A stretch of 15,472 nucleotides of DNA from Spirochaetaceae bacterium (lineage in GTDB: Bacteria > Spirochaetota > Spirochaetia > SZUA-6 > Bin103), in NCBI GenBank assembly GCA_028820215.1, contig JAPPKD010000173.1, positions 1 through 15,472 of the forward strand, given 5' to 3'. Below are positions 6,067 to 12,197 of this stretch, piece after piece (the first letter of the stretch is position 1; every line of letters begins with the position of its first letter). The notes below the pieces were generated by a model. The model made no database searches, was not told the origin of the DNA, and saw only the letters and a program-made list of their open reading frames with translations. Made by a program: the position numbers and the translations under genes.

Positions 6067-7272
6067 CTACTGCCCTGCGTGCACCGACATGCTATGAGCA
6101 AACCCTGTGGGCTGTACGTTCCGGGGTTGTCCTCCTGGACAGTGCTCGGACTTCCACCCTGGGTCGAGAAGCGGGTGCCAGGAGTCGCACGGCGAGTTCG
6201 CCATCGAGTAGTCGACGTCGTATCCCATGTCCTCGAACGCCCCGAGGGTGATCCTGCTGGCGACCGATCCCAGACTCATCGCTGTGCGGCTCGACACAAC
6301 GATGCTGCCGTGCATCAACTCACCCCACAACCAGATCGTCCAGTGGTGCCCCACGACCGGGACGCCGGGCAGCTCCGCGAGCGCAACGCCCTTCAACCAC
6401 GTATGGCCCCAGTAGCCTGCGGTCGCGCGCGGCCCCGTGAAGACCCGCACGTCGCTTCGAGCGGGGACTGTTAGGCCCTCTGGTGCTGGCGACGGCGCCA
6501 ACGTCTCGGACGCCCGAAGTGGTCTCGTCAGGTTGTCGAACGCCGTCGACGCTGCGAACCCCAGGACATGACCGAGTTCGTGACGAGCGAGATCGAAGAA
6601 GTTGTCCAGATGCTCCTCGACGACGAAGTCGCTCCACACCAGGGGCGCGTTCGGATCGAGTGCAGAGCGCGGGACACCGTATCGTGGGTTGTCTCGCGTG
6701 AACGCGATGCGGCCGTAGTACGGTAGTCCGTTCTCTGGACGTTCCTCGCAAGCCCAGGCGGTCGCAGATGGTCTCTGGTTTCTGAACTGCACGACCACCC
6801 GCACGTCGTCGACGGTGCGGCCTGCCAGGTGGGAATTCACCGCGACACACCCACGTTGGGCAGTCGCGATCCGTCGCGGCTTCCCGACGTCTGCTGCGAT
6901 CGTGTTCTCCCAATAGGCTGCCGCGCACTCCACTTCGTCCTTGAGCCACTCGTCCATCGAACCGGCGTATACGAGGTCGATGCTGAACGTGTCCGTGGAT
7001 GATGCGACGCGCTGGTAAGGGCACGTCCGCAGAACTCCGACCTTCCCTGTGGTTGGCGGAGGCTCGGGATCTGGTTCGGGTTCGGGCTCAGGCTCGGGTT
7101 CCGGCTCTGGCTCAGGTTCGGGCTCTGGCTCAGGTTCGGGCTCGGGCTCAGCCGGCGGCGATTCAGGTGCAACGACCGGACTGGCTGTCTCGACCATTTC
7201 CTCGCACCCTGAGAAGATCAACGAAACGAGAGCCACTATCACAGCGGCTCCTGCGCATTTCAGGTGGAACAC
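6067..7272 (-). CDS. Leishmanolysin-like (M8-type) zinc metalloprotease lipoprotein
   Basis: A secreted, lipid-anchored protease of about 401 residues. The signal peptide (FHLKCAGAAVIVALVSLIFSGC) ends in a lipobox FSGC with Cys23. A Pro-Glu dipeptide tract (about residues 40-70) follows as a likely rigid spacer. The catalytic domain has the zinc motif HELGHVLGF at residues 231-239. About 74 residues further, GHHWTIWLWGELMHGSI supplies the third His (309 or 310). The blocks after it, SLGSVASRITLGAFEDMGYDVDY, match bacterial leishmanolysin-like metzincins. Several Cys suggest disulfides. GTG 7272 is chosen because GAAGGGGG lies 6 bases upstream; TTG 7278 is the alternative. It is cargo of the mobile element, on the same strand as the transposase. 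Substrate unknown; family assignment is from motifs and fairly confident. Confidence 0.82.
   Translation of the reverse strand: MFHLKCAGAAVIVALVSLIFSGCEEMVETASPVVAPESPPAEPEPEPEPEPEPEPEPEPEPEPEPEPDPEPPPTTGKVGVLRTCPYQRVASSTDTFSIDLVYAGSMDEWLKDEVECAAAYWENTIAADVGKPRRIATAQRGCVAVNSHLAGRTVDDVRVVVQFRNQRPSATAWACEERPENGLPYYGRIAFTRDNPRYGVPRSALDPNAPLVWSDFVVEEHLDNFFDLARHELGHVLGFAASTAFDNLTRPLRASETLAPSPAPEGLTVPARSDVRVFTGPRATAGYWGHTWLKGVALAELPGVPVVGHHWTIWLWGELMHGSIVVSSRTAMSLGSVASRITLGAFEDMGYDVDYSMANSPCDSWHPLLDPGWKSEHCPGGQPRNVQPTGFAHSMSVHAGQ
7061..7150 (-). repeat. Hexanucleotide repeat encoding the Pro-Glu tract
   Basis: About 15 imperfect hexamers (plus strand GGCTCG/GGTTCG/GGCTCA variants) encode the (Glu-Pro)n spacer of the metalloprotease. 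Synonymous variation between units suggests the peptide is selected. The array length is likely to vary between strains without breaking the frame. Confidence 0.8.
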
Positions 7273-7318
7273 GACCAACCCCCTTCACCGTCTGGCCGGG
7301 CAAAAGATGCCGGGCCGT

Positions 7319-7455
7319 TTGATTGCTGTGCGACGCCTCTACGGTAGGAGTTGTCACCCCGCATATTCACCCTGACCGGCGGGAGCTACCCGCCGGCCGT
7401 CCAGGGCTATCGTATTCCGCGGGCGACCCGACGTGGGACGCCACACAGCAATCAA
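7319..7455. repeat. Nested inverted repeats, MITE-like
   Basis: TTGATTGCTGTG (7319-7330) is exactly inverted as CACAGCAATCAA (7444-7455), 113 bases apart. Between them is a perfect hairpin CCGGCGGG-AGCTA-CCCGCCGG (7376-7396). The layout resembles a small non-autonomous element, but I see no target duplication. Confidence 0.45.
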
Positions 7456-7466
7456 GGACAACGCTA

Positions 7467-7502
7467 CCCCTGCCGGGGTGAACATGTCCACCCCGGCAGG
7501 GG
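7467..7502. repeat. 14-bp perfect stem-loop, REP-like copy 2
   Basis: CCCCTGCCGGGGTG pairs without mismatch with CACCCCGGCAGGGG around the loop AACATGTC. Its core repeats that at 6008-6027. There is no U-run on either strand, so a simple rho-independent terminator is not supported, although a role at transcript ends is possible. Confidence 0.65.
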
Positions 7503-7528
7503 CGCGCATGGGCGCGCATTCGCCCTCC

Positions 7529-7613
7529 CTGCCTCGCCGTGCCGTGCCTCGCCCTGCCACGCCGAGCCGTGCCCGGCCCCGCCCAGCCAAGCCCCGCCCC
7601 GCCATGCTAAGCC
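7529..7613. repeat. Pentanucleotide array (NNGCC) x17
   Basis: Seventeen consecutive 5-base units fit NNGCC (for example CTGCC TCGCC GTGCC); one unit, ATGCT, departs at the last base. The first two positions vary freely while GCC is kept. A simple slippage array would keep identical units, so this periodic but variable pattern is unusual. Confidence 0.8.
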
Positions 7614-7621
7614 GCGAACTC

Positions 7622-8227
7622 TCATTTCCGCTTCGTCTCTCCGATAGAGACGACCTCGAACCGTCCGTAGGTTCCAGACCTTTCCGGTCGCCAGTCGCCG
7701 ATACCGATACGGCGGCCGCCGATGTCGAGCCACGTGGCCAACTGCTGCTTGTCGACCAGCTCGTCGTCGACCTCAACGGTGAACCGCAGGCCCCATGTGT
7801 CGAACTTCGCTCGTGTCCGTAATATGCGCTTTCGTTCGACGACCACAGCGAGGGTGAGCTGGGCGGACTTGCCCAGTTCGCTGACGGTCGTGCCGAGCTT
7901 CTTCTTGTCGTAGATGAACTCGTCGATCGAATCGACAATCAGCCCCTCCCGAACTTGCGGCCCCTGCCTCAGCTTCCTCGCTCCGGTCTCGATCACTGCC
8001 CGAACCGCTCCTCCTGGGATCGTCGGCGATCCGCTCTCGTCGAGCCAAAGAGCGGTTTGACATTCGAGTTGTCTGAGCCTTGCGTCGTCTGCGACGGTCC
8101 GGTTGGAGCCTCGCTTCTTGGTGATCTCCGCCATCTCGATCTTGGCAGGGGACCTTGTGTCGAGTCCGGCCGTTCCGTTATGCATGATGAGCGCGCGGAT
8201 ACCCTTGATTTCGACGGTGTAGTACAT
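7622..8227 (-). CDS. Phage-type conserved protein, RAMP-like appearance
   Basis: A 201-residue soluble protein. The start ATG 8227 has GGAGG 8 bases upstream. The N-terminus is YYTVEIKGIRALIMHNG, the middle has DESGSPTIPGGAVRAVIETGARKL, and the C-terminal region has RRIGIGDWRPERSGTYGRFEV. From memory this layout matches a family of uncharacterised phage or prophage proteins often found beside HNH nucleases, and the adjacent HNH gene agrees. The IPGGAVR helix and the Gly/Arg-rich end before YGRF resemble RAMP (Cas7-like) folds superficially. That is a speculation from sequence appearance only. It lies within the mobile element, downstream of the HNH gene, and the HNH open frame overruns its start. 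Confidence 0.68.
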   Translation of the reverse strand: MYYTVEIKGIRALIMHNGTAGLDTRSPAKIEMAEITKKRGSNRTVADDARLRQLECQTALWLDESGSPTIPGGAVRAVIETGARKLRQGPQVREGLIVDSIDEFIYDKKKLGTTVSELGKSAQLTLAVVVERKRILRTRAKFDTWGLRFTVEVDDELVDKQQLATWLDIGGRRIGIGDWRPERSGTYGRFEVVSIGETKRK

Positions 8228-8517
8228 GTCTCGATTACCTCCTCGGAAAGCGCCTTCGCTTTCCACTTGAGCATGTCGCCGCCATACCGATGGAGGCGGC
8301 GTATCGTCGTAGCGATCTCATGGCAGAAGCTGCAAAGCGCCGTGCAGTCGTCGGCCTCGACTTGGTCTCCGGGCGGATACTCGATCGCGTGGTGGTGGCC
8401 CTCCGTCGCGGGACGGATGCCGCAGAACTGACAACGGCCCTTGGATCGGGCGAACGCAGCTGCCTTCGCTTGTGCCCAGTTGCCGTCGTACGGACCTGCC
8501 CTACCGTCGGTTGTCAA
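7993..8517 (-). CDS. HNH endonuclease
   Basis: An HNH-type nuclease with a zinc-binding frame: CQFC (C29, C32), the catalytic-type GHHHAIEYP (H41-H43), and LCSFCHE (C62, C65, H66). Such nucleases are common in phages, restriction systems and mobile elements. The TTG start at 8517 has GAGGA 4 bases upstream, lying just inside the right inverted repeat, so the gene begins about 10 bases from the end of the element. Residues up to about 97 look genuine. The last 77 residues overlap the next gene in another frame, are Ser/Arg/Thr-rich and do not resemble the family, so the natural stop may have been lost. Cleavage target unknown; a role in element mobility is possible but not shown. Confidence 0.75.
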   Translation of the reverse strand: MTTDGRAGPYDGNWAQAKAAAFARSKGRCQFCGIRPATEGHHHAIEYPPGDQVEADDCTALCSFCHEIATTIRRLHRYGGDMLKWKAKALSEEVIETCTTPSKSRVSARSSCITERPDSTQGPLPRSRWRRSPRSEAPTGPSQTTQGSDNSNVKPLFGSTRADRRRSQEERFGQ

Positions 8518-8526
8518 GCCGTCCTC

Positions 8527-8547
8527 ATTTCAAAGTGACGCACTACC
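8527..8547 (-). repeat. Right terminal inverted repeat (IRR)
   Basis: Exact reverse complement of the left repeat at 4597-4617, 21 of 21 bases. The match ends at the next base inward. Confidence 0.93.
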
Positions 8548-8555
8548 GCTGGGCG
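8548..8555. repeat. Right target-site duplication (GCTGGGCG)
   Basis: Exact copy of 4589-4596, directly outside the right inverted repeat. Confidence 0.92.
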
Positions 8556-8887
8556 GCCACGTCCTGCTGCTGGGCGTCGGGAGCAAGGTCGGACACCGGA
8601 ACAACACGATGCTGCACCTTGCCGAGCGGCGTGCGCTCGGCGACGACCAGGCAACCATCCCGGCCGGCGCGCCGATCCTGGTAGACGGGGTCAGGCAGTG
8701 GGTGAGCTACCGCGAGCCCGACATCGACGAAGACGACTTCGACGAAGTGGGCGCCGCGTTCGAGCGCCAGGACACGACCACCCGCACCGGACGTGTCGGG
8801 CAGGCGCGCTGCACGCTGCTGCCGGTACGTCCGCTGGTCGAATTCGCCATCGCGTGGATCAAGCGACACCGGAGCGATGCGGGCTGA
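8556..8887 (+). pseudogene. AAC(3)-type N-acetyltransferase, 3' part (interrupted)
   Basis: C-terminal 110 residues of the interrupted acetyltransferase. Joining base 4596 to base 8556 reads ...IYELGGHVLLLGVG...NNTMLHLAERRA without any lesion, matching the family motif VLLLGVG...NTSLHLAE. The rest (VDEDD-like acidic stretch, ARCTLLPVRPLVEFAIAWI) is normal for the C-terminus. The stop is TGA 8885-8887, which overlaps the start region of the phosphotransferase gene. With no start of its own this part is presumably silent unless the element supplies one. Confidence 0.87.
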
Positions 8888-9659
8888 ACGCATGAGTCAG
8901 CGCCATGATCAAGGCTCGATCAACCAGGTCACGTTCGATGGGGATTCCGTTCAAAGGCCGCTGCACCCATGGACCAGATCTGTCCACACCCTCTTGGGTT
9001 ATCTGACGGCCCATGGATTCCCGTACGTGCCCGCACCTCGGAGTATCGACGAAGATCGTCGCATAGAGGTTGTCGGCTTCATCGAGGGGAGCGTGGCACT
9101 GAGACCATGGCCCGAAGTTCTGAAGTGTGAGTCCGGCCTGACGCAGTTGGGCGACTTCCTGCGCAGATACCACGAAGTTGTCGAGGATTTCGTGCCCTGC
9201 GAGGACGCTGTCTGGCACGTCCCGGATTTGACATGGCAGCCTGGAGACATCATCCGACACGGGGACCTTGGACCCTGGAACACCGTCTGGCGAAACGGAA
9301 ACCTTTCGGGCGTGATCGACTGGGACTTCGCGGAGCCGGGGTCACGACTCGCGGACATCGCCCAGCTCGCTTGGCATGTCGTTCCGTTGCGCGGCGCCGA
9401 TTTCTGGCAGGAGGTGGGTTTCGAGAAGGAGCCGGATCTCGGGCAACGCCTGGGAGCGATATGCGCGGCCTACGGAGCTTCCGCGAGCCGCGTTGTAGAC
9501 GCTCTGTTGGGAGTCCAGGATGAGGATCTGAGGCGGATCAGTGAGCTTGGGGCGCGCGGGATCTTTCCCTGGAGTGTCTTCAGGGAGCGTGGGGACGCGA
9601 GCCAGATAGCGAAGGAGCAGAGATGGCTTATGTCCTCGCACAATTCGTTATTGGGATAG
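8877..9659 (+). CDS. APH-family phosphotransferase (aminoglycoside/choline-kinase-like)
   Basis: A 260-residue kinase-like phosphotransferase of the APH superfamily, which uses a nucleotide triphosphate to phosphorylate small molecules such as aminoglycosides, choline or homoserine. The catalytic loop HGDLGPWN starts at H128 with D130 as the base. The metal-binding segment VIDWDFAEPGSRLADIAQL is at about 147-165. The N-terminal RPLHPWTRSVHTLLGYL and GFIEG segments fit a subgroup of short environmental APH proteins. ATG 8877 overlaps the aac(3) stop by 11 bases and has GGAG very close; ATG 8892 is an in-frame alternative. It was probably cotranscribed with aac(3) before the insertion, so the element is likely polar on it. 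Substrate unknown. Confidence 0.85.
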   Translation: MRAERMSQRHDQGSINQVTFDGDSVQRPLHPWTRSVHTLLGYLTAHGFPYVPAPRSIDEDRRIEVVGFIEGSVALRPWPEVLKCESGLTQLGDFLRRYHEVVEDFVPCEDAVWHVPDLTWQPGDIIRHGDLGPWNTVWRNGNLSGVIDWDFAEPGSRLADIAQLAWHVVPLRGADFWQEVGFEKEPDLGQRLGAICAAYGASASRVVDALLGVQDEDLRRISELGARGIFPWSVFRERGDASQIAKEQRWLMSSHNSLLG

Positions 9660-9794
9660 AGGCGTGGGGACGTCGGACGACAACGACGGACCCATCAGCC
9701 ATCGGTGTCCAACGACTGTGAGCGGCATCGGACGATTGAGGATCCAGCGACCATTGTCGCCCGATGCGATAGTTGAGGCTGATCGCCCTCGGCA

Positions 9795-10040
9795 TCAATG
9801 GACCGCGAGTTGAATGGCCGGCTGGATGGCTTCTCGGATATGGCCGGCGTCTTCCGTATCGATTCCGGCAAGCGAAACACCACGACTGACGCATAGGAAC
9901 TCGTAGGCGAACACTTGGCCAGCTTGATCGAGGTGCGCGACTCGGGTGTCGTCAAGCCGCTGCCCCCCTGCTTCTCCTCCTTCGGCCACCCGAAGAGTGA
10001 GAAAGATGGCGTCCGCCTCGGAGCCGTACCGAAGTTGCAC
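9795..10040 (-). CDS. DUF2283-family small protein
   Basis: An 81-residue protein with the DUF2283 pattern: QLRYGSEADAIFLTLR, a short loop, then RVAHLDQAGQVFAYEFLCVSRGVSL. In this family the usual form is a Y(D)xExDALYI strand followed by VxVDxDxxGxxxGIEIL. The start GTG 10040 is chosen because a full AGGAGGG lies 5 bases upstream; ATG 10055 would bury that ribosome-binding site in the coding region. No biochemical function is established. It follows the epimerase gene by 71 bases on the same strand and faces the end of the phosphotransferase gene. Confidence 0.72.
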   Translation of the reverse strand: MQLRYGSEADAIFLTLRVAEGGEAGGQRLDDTRVAHLDQAGQVFAYEFLCVSRGVSLAGIDTEDAGHIREAIQPAIQLAVH

Positions 10041-10111
10041 TACATCCCTCCTCATGTCGCGACCCAGTAGACTGCGATGTTCTGCAGCGTGGTGGCTGTA
10101 GCGCAACCGGC

Positions 10112-10969
10112 TCACGCGTTCCCGGCTGCGAACGCCTCGCGGGTGTAGGCGATGGCACGGTCCATCACGGCGTAGGGCTCTTCCGGGCCTTCGTATTCCG
10201 GGGAGACGGTGCCGTCGTAGCCGAGCTCGCGCAGGCGCTGGACCGCCGCCGGCAGCGGCACGACGCCCTCGCCCAGGTCGACCGCCTTGAACCAGGGACC
10301 GTCGCGGGTTCCCTTCCAGGAGGCTCCCGGCAGCTTGGCATCCAGCGGCACCCAGTCCTTGACGTGGACGTGAACGGTGTAGGGGAACACGCGGTCGAGC
10401 GCCGCGACCGGGTCGTAGCCGGCCATCACGAAGTTGCCCACGTCATAGACGGTGCGGACCTGGTCGCCCAGCCGCTGGCAGGCGTCGATCACCCACTCCG
10501 GGCCGCCGTAGACGTCGCCCCGGAACCCCAGGTTGGCGACCAGCAGGATGAGACCCAGCTCGCGCGCGACCCGCAGGCTGTTCTCCACGGCCTCGTACAG
10601 CCACTCCCGCAACTCTTCGGCGGTCAGGTCGCTGTCCCAGCCCGGCATCGACGGCAGGATGAGGATGGAGCCGGCGCCCATGCGGGACGCGACGCGCAGC
10701 CGCTCGTGGAAACGGTCGGTGCCGGCGGCGCGAGCGCCCGCGTCGCGGAAGCCGACGTGACAGTTGACGTCGCACATCAGCACCTTCATTCCCGTAGCGG
10801 CGATGGCGTCCGCGACCCGGAGGACCTCGTCCTCGTCTTCCATCCAGGGGTCGTACAGCTCCAGCGAGGTGATGCCGCGCTCGTGGAACCAGCGAATGGC
10901 CCTGGCGTTGTCGATCGGCCTGGGGCCGGTGATGGGCCCGAACGAATAGCTGTATCCGACGATCTCCAT
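10112..10969 (-). CDS. Sugar phosphate isomerase/epimerase-like TIM barrel
   Basis: A 285-residue protein of the xylose-isomerase-like (AP_endonuc_2) superfamily, whose members isomerise or epimerise sugars, inosose or hydroxypyruvate with a divalent metal. Motifs run in the usual order: GITSLELYDPW, LMCDVNCHVGF, ILPSMPG, VYDVGNF, VHVHVKDW and GTVSPEYEG. The Glu of SLELYD, the Asp of YDVGN, a His of HVHVKD and the Glu of SPEYEG are the likely metal ligands. Length is normal. The AGGA of its ribosome-binding site overlaps the stop of the enolase-superfamily gene, 9 bases upstream, so the two are coupled and likely act in one sugar or sugar-acid pathway. The exact substrate cannot be read from sequence. 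Confidence 0.86.
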   Translation of the reverse strand: MEIVGYSYSFGPITGPRPIDNARAIRWFHERGITSLELYDPWMEDEDEVLRVADAIAATGMKVLMCDVNCHVGFRDAGARAAGTDRFHERLRVASRMGAGSILILPSMPGWDSDLTAEELREWLYEAVENSLRVARELGLILLVANLGFRGDVYGGPEWVIDACQRLGDQVRTVYDVGNFVMAGYDPVAALDRVFPYTVHVHVKDWVPLDAKLPGASWKGTRDGPWFKAVDLGEGVVPLPAAVQRLRELGYDGTVSPEYEGPEEPYAVMDRAIAYTREAFAAGNA

Positions 10970-10978
10970 GCGCCGATC

Positions 10979-12181
10979 CTACAGCACGGCCACGCGCCGG
11001 CGCAGGAAATACGGCCAGTCCCACTCGGCGCCCCAGCCGGGGCCTGCCGGCGGGGAAATGTTGCCGCCGGCGGGGACGGCGGGGTTGAGGAGCCCGATCT
11101 CCTTGCCCGCCTCGTCGCGCGAGCCGCCGGGGAAGTACTCGTAGTAGCGGGTGTTGCCGATCGCGCAGCAGAGGTGCGCGTGCACGATCCCGAACAGGCC
11201 GCCGGGACCGTTGAGCTCCACGGTGGTGCCGCGCTCGCGCGCCAGGCGGGCGAGCCGCAGGAGCGGCGTCACGCCGTGGCGGGCGTTGCCGCGCAGCATG
11301 TCGACCGCCCCGCTGGTGAGCCACTGCGCGCACAGCTCCCGGTCGTGCATGAGCGTCTCCGGCGCCAGCACGGGCACGGTCAGCTCCTGGCACAACCGCC
11401 GCAGGCCGGCGTGGTCGCGGTCGGACAGCGGCTCCTCGAACCACAGGAAGCCGTGCTCCTCCAGCGCGCGGCCGACCCGCAGCGCCTCGGCGTAGGTGTA
11501 GCCGTTCTCGGCCGCGTCGTGCATGAGGGCGGTGTCGGGACCCACCGCGCGGCGCACCGCGGCGAACCAGCGGCAGTTCTCGGCGGCGCCGGCCGCGAAG
11601 TGGTCCTTGACCGCGGTGAACCCGGCCGCCAGCGCGCGCAGGGAGTCCTCAACCGCTTCCTCGGCGGTGGTGCCGGCGCTGTTGTAGTAGGCGGGGCAGG
11701 CCGGGCGCGCGCGGCCGATCAGGTCCGCCACCGGCACGCCTGCCGCCTTGCCGGCGATGTCCCACAGGCAGTTGTCGAAGGCGCCGGCCCAGCCGGGGCG
11801 GGTGAAGGCGAACCGCGCCGCCCGGTGCAGCTTGGCGTCCAACCCCTCGCGGTCGGCGGCATCCTCGCCTACGACCAGCTCGCGGAGCTGCGCCAGCTCC
11901 CGCTCGGTCATGACCCGGTAGCGGACGTCTCCGACGGTGCACACGCCTTCCAGCCCGTCGTCGGTGAGGACGTGCATGACCTGGATCGGTTCCGTCTGGC
12001 GGCCGGCGCCGTCGCCACCCGGTGGCGCCGCCACCGCATGGCGCCGCCACCAGGTGGCGCCGCCCGAGCCGTGGCGGGGGTGCCAGCGGGCGGCGCTTCC
12101 GTGGCCGACCCGGGCCATGTCGATCAGCGGCGTGACCGTGTCGACCTCGAATGCGGAAATCGTGACGTCGCGAATGCGCAT
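10979..12181 (-). CDS. Enolase superfamily (mandelate racemase/muconate lactonizing type) enzyme
   Basis: A 400-residue member of the MR/MLE branch, typically acid-sugar dehydratases or racemases that abstract a proton alpha to a carboxylate. The capping domain is followed by a barrel with AVKDHF (a KxH-type base position), the metal ligands Asp in LMHDAAENGY, Glu in LWFEEP and Glu in VLAPETL, then ELNGPGG. The C-terminal NPAVPAGGNISPPAGPGWGAEWD is typical. Residues of about 30-64 (HGSAARWHP...GDGAGRQTEP) are an unusual low-complexity insertion coded partly by a 16-bp tandem repeat. GAGAGGA sits just upstream of ATG 12181. It follows rtcB by 16 bases and precedes the epimerase by 9, so it is mid-operon. 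Confidence 0.87.
   Translation of the reverse strand: MRIRDVTISAFEVDTVTPLIDMARVGHGSAARWHPRHGSGGATWWRRHAVAAPPGGDGAGRQTEPIQVMHVLTDDGLEGVCTVGDVRYRVMTERELAQLRELVVGEDAADREGLDAKLHRAARFAFTRPGWAGAFDNCLWDIAGKAAGVPVADLIGRARPACPAYYNSAGTTAEEAVEDSLRALAAGFTAVKDHFAAGAAENCRWFAAVRRAVGPDTALMHDAAENGYTYAEALRVGRALEEHGFLWFEEPLSDRDHAGLRRLCQELTVPVLAPETLMHDRELCAQWLTSGAVDMLRGNARHGVTPLLRLARLARERGTTVELNGPGGLFGIVHAHLCCAIGNTRYYEYFPGGSRDEAGKEIGLLNPAVPAGGNISPPAGPGWGAEWDWPYFLRRRVAVL
12013..12064. repeat. 16-bp tandem repeat within the enolase-superfamily gene
   Basis: Units start TGGCGCCGCCACC at 12023 and 12039, with a partial third unit at 12055 and a degenerate one before the first. The period is not a multiple of three, so each unit is read in a different frame and yields unrelated peptide. 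Confidence 0.75.
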
Positions 12182-12197
12182 GGGTCCTCTCTGCGGG

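Larger units (their letters stand above)
7273..7621. other. Gene-free, repeat-rich 349-bp interval
   Basis: No convincing gene is visible here. The interval contains long-range 12-bp inverted repeats (7319-7330/7444-7455), a GC-rich hairpin (7376-7396), a 14-bp perfect stem-loop (7467-7502), a tandem GGCGCGCAT pair (7502-7519) and a pentanucleotide array (7529-7613). It must also hold the end of the phage-type gene's transcript and the metalloprotease promoter. Confidence 0.7.
4597..8547. mobile_element. 3951-bp IS1-type transporter element with cargo, inserted in aac(3)
   Basis: The element is delimited by perfect 21-bp terminal inverted repeats that begin with GG and by an 8-bp direct duplication of target. 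It carries one transposase gene whose stop codon lies inside the left repeat, then about 3 kb of cargo on the same strand: a 77-residue basic protein, a metalloprotease lipoprotein, a phage-type protein and an HNH nuclease. I see no second transposase and no internal copy of the terminal repeat near the transposase start. A single-element (tIS) reading is therefore favoured over a composite transposon. The uninterrupted host frame after virtual excision and the perfect ends suggest a recent insertion. IS1-type elements are normally about 0.7-1.2 kb, so the length and cargo are unusual. Confidence 0.9.

Noticed and set aside
7467..7502. Rho-independent terminator
   Set aside because: The stem is strong but neither strand has a following U-run, and a related copy exists elsewhere, so a repeat element is more likely.
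7061..7613. CRISPR array
   Set aside because: The repeats are 5- and 6-base periodic units without spacers; one is coding (Pro-Glu tract).
4597..8547. Composite transposon made of two IS copies
   Set aside because: Only one transposase and only the two outermost terminal repeats are visible, so a single element is simpler.
9660..9794. Small gene between the phosphotransferase and DUF2283 genes
   Set aside because: The open frames there lack a ribosome-binding site and any family-like sequence.
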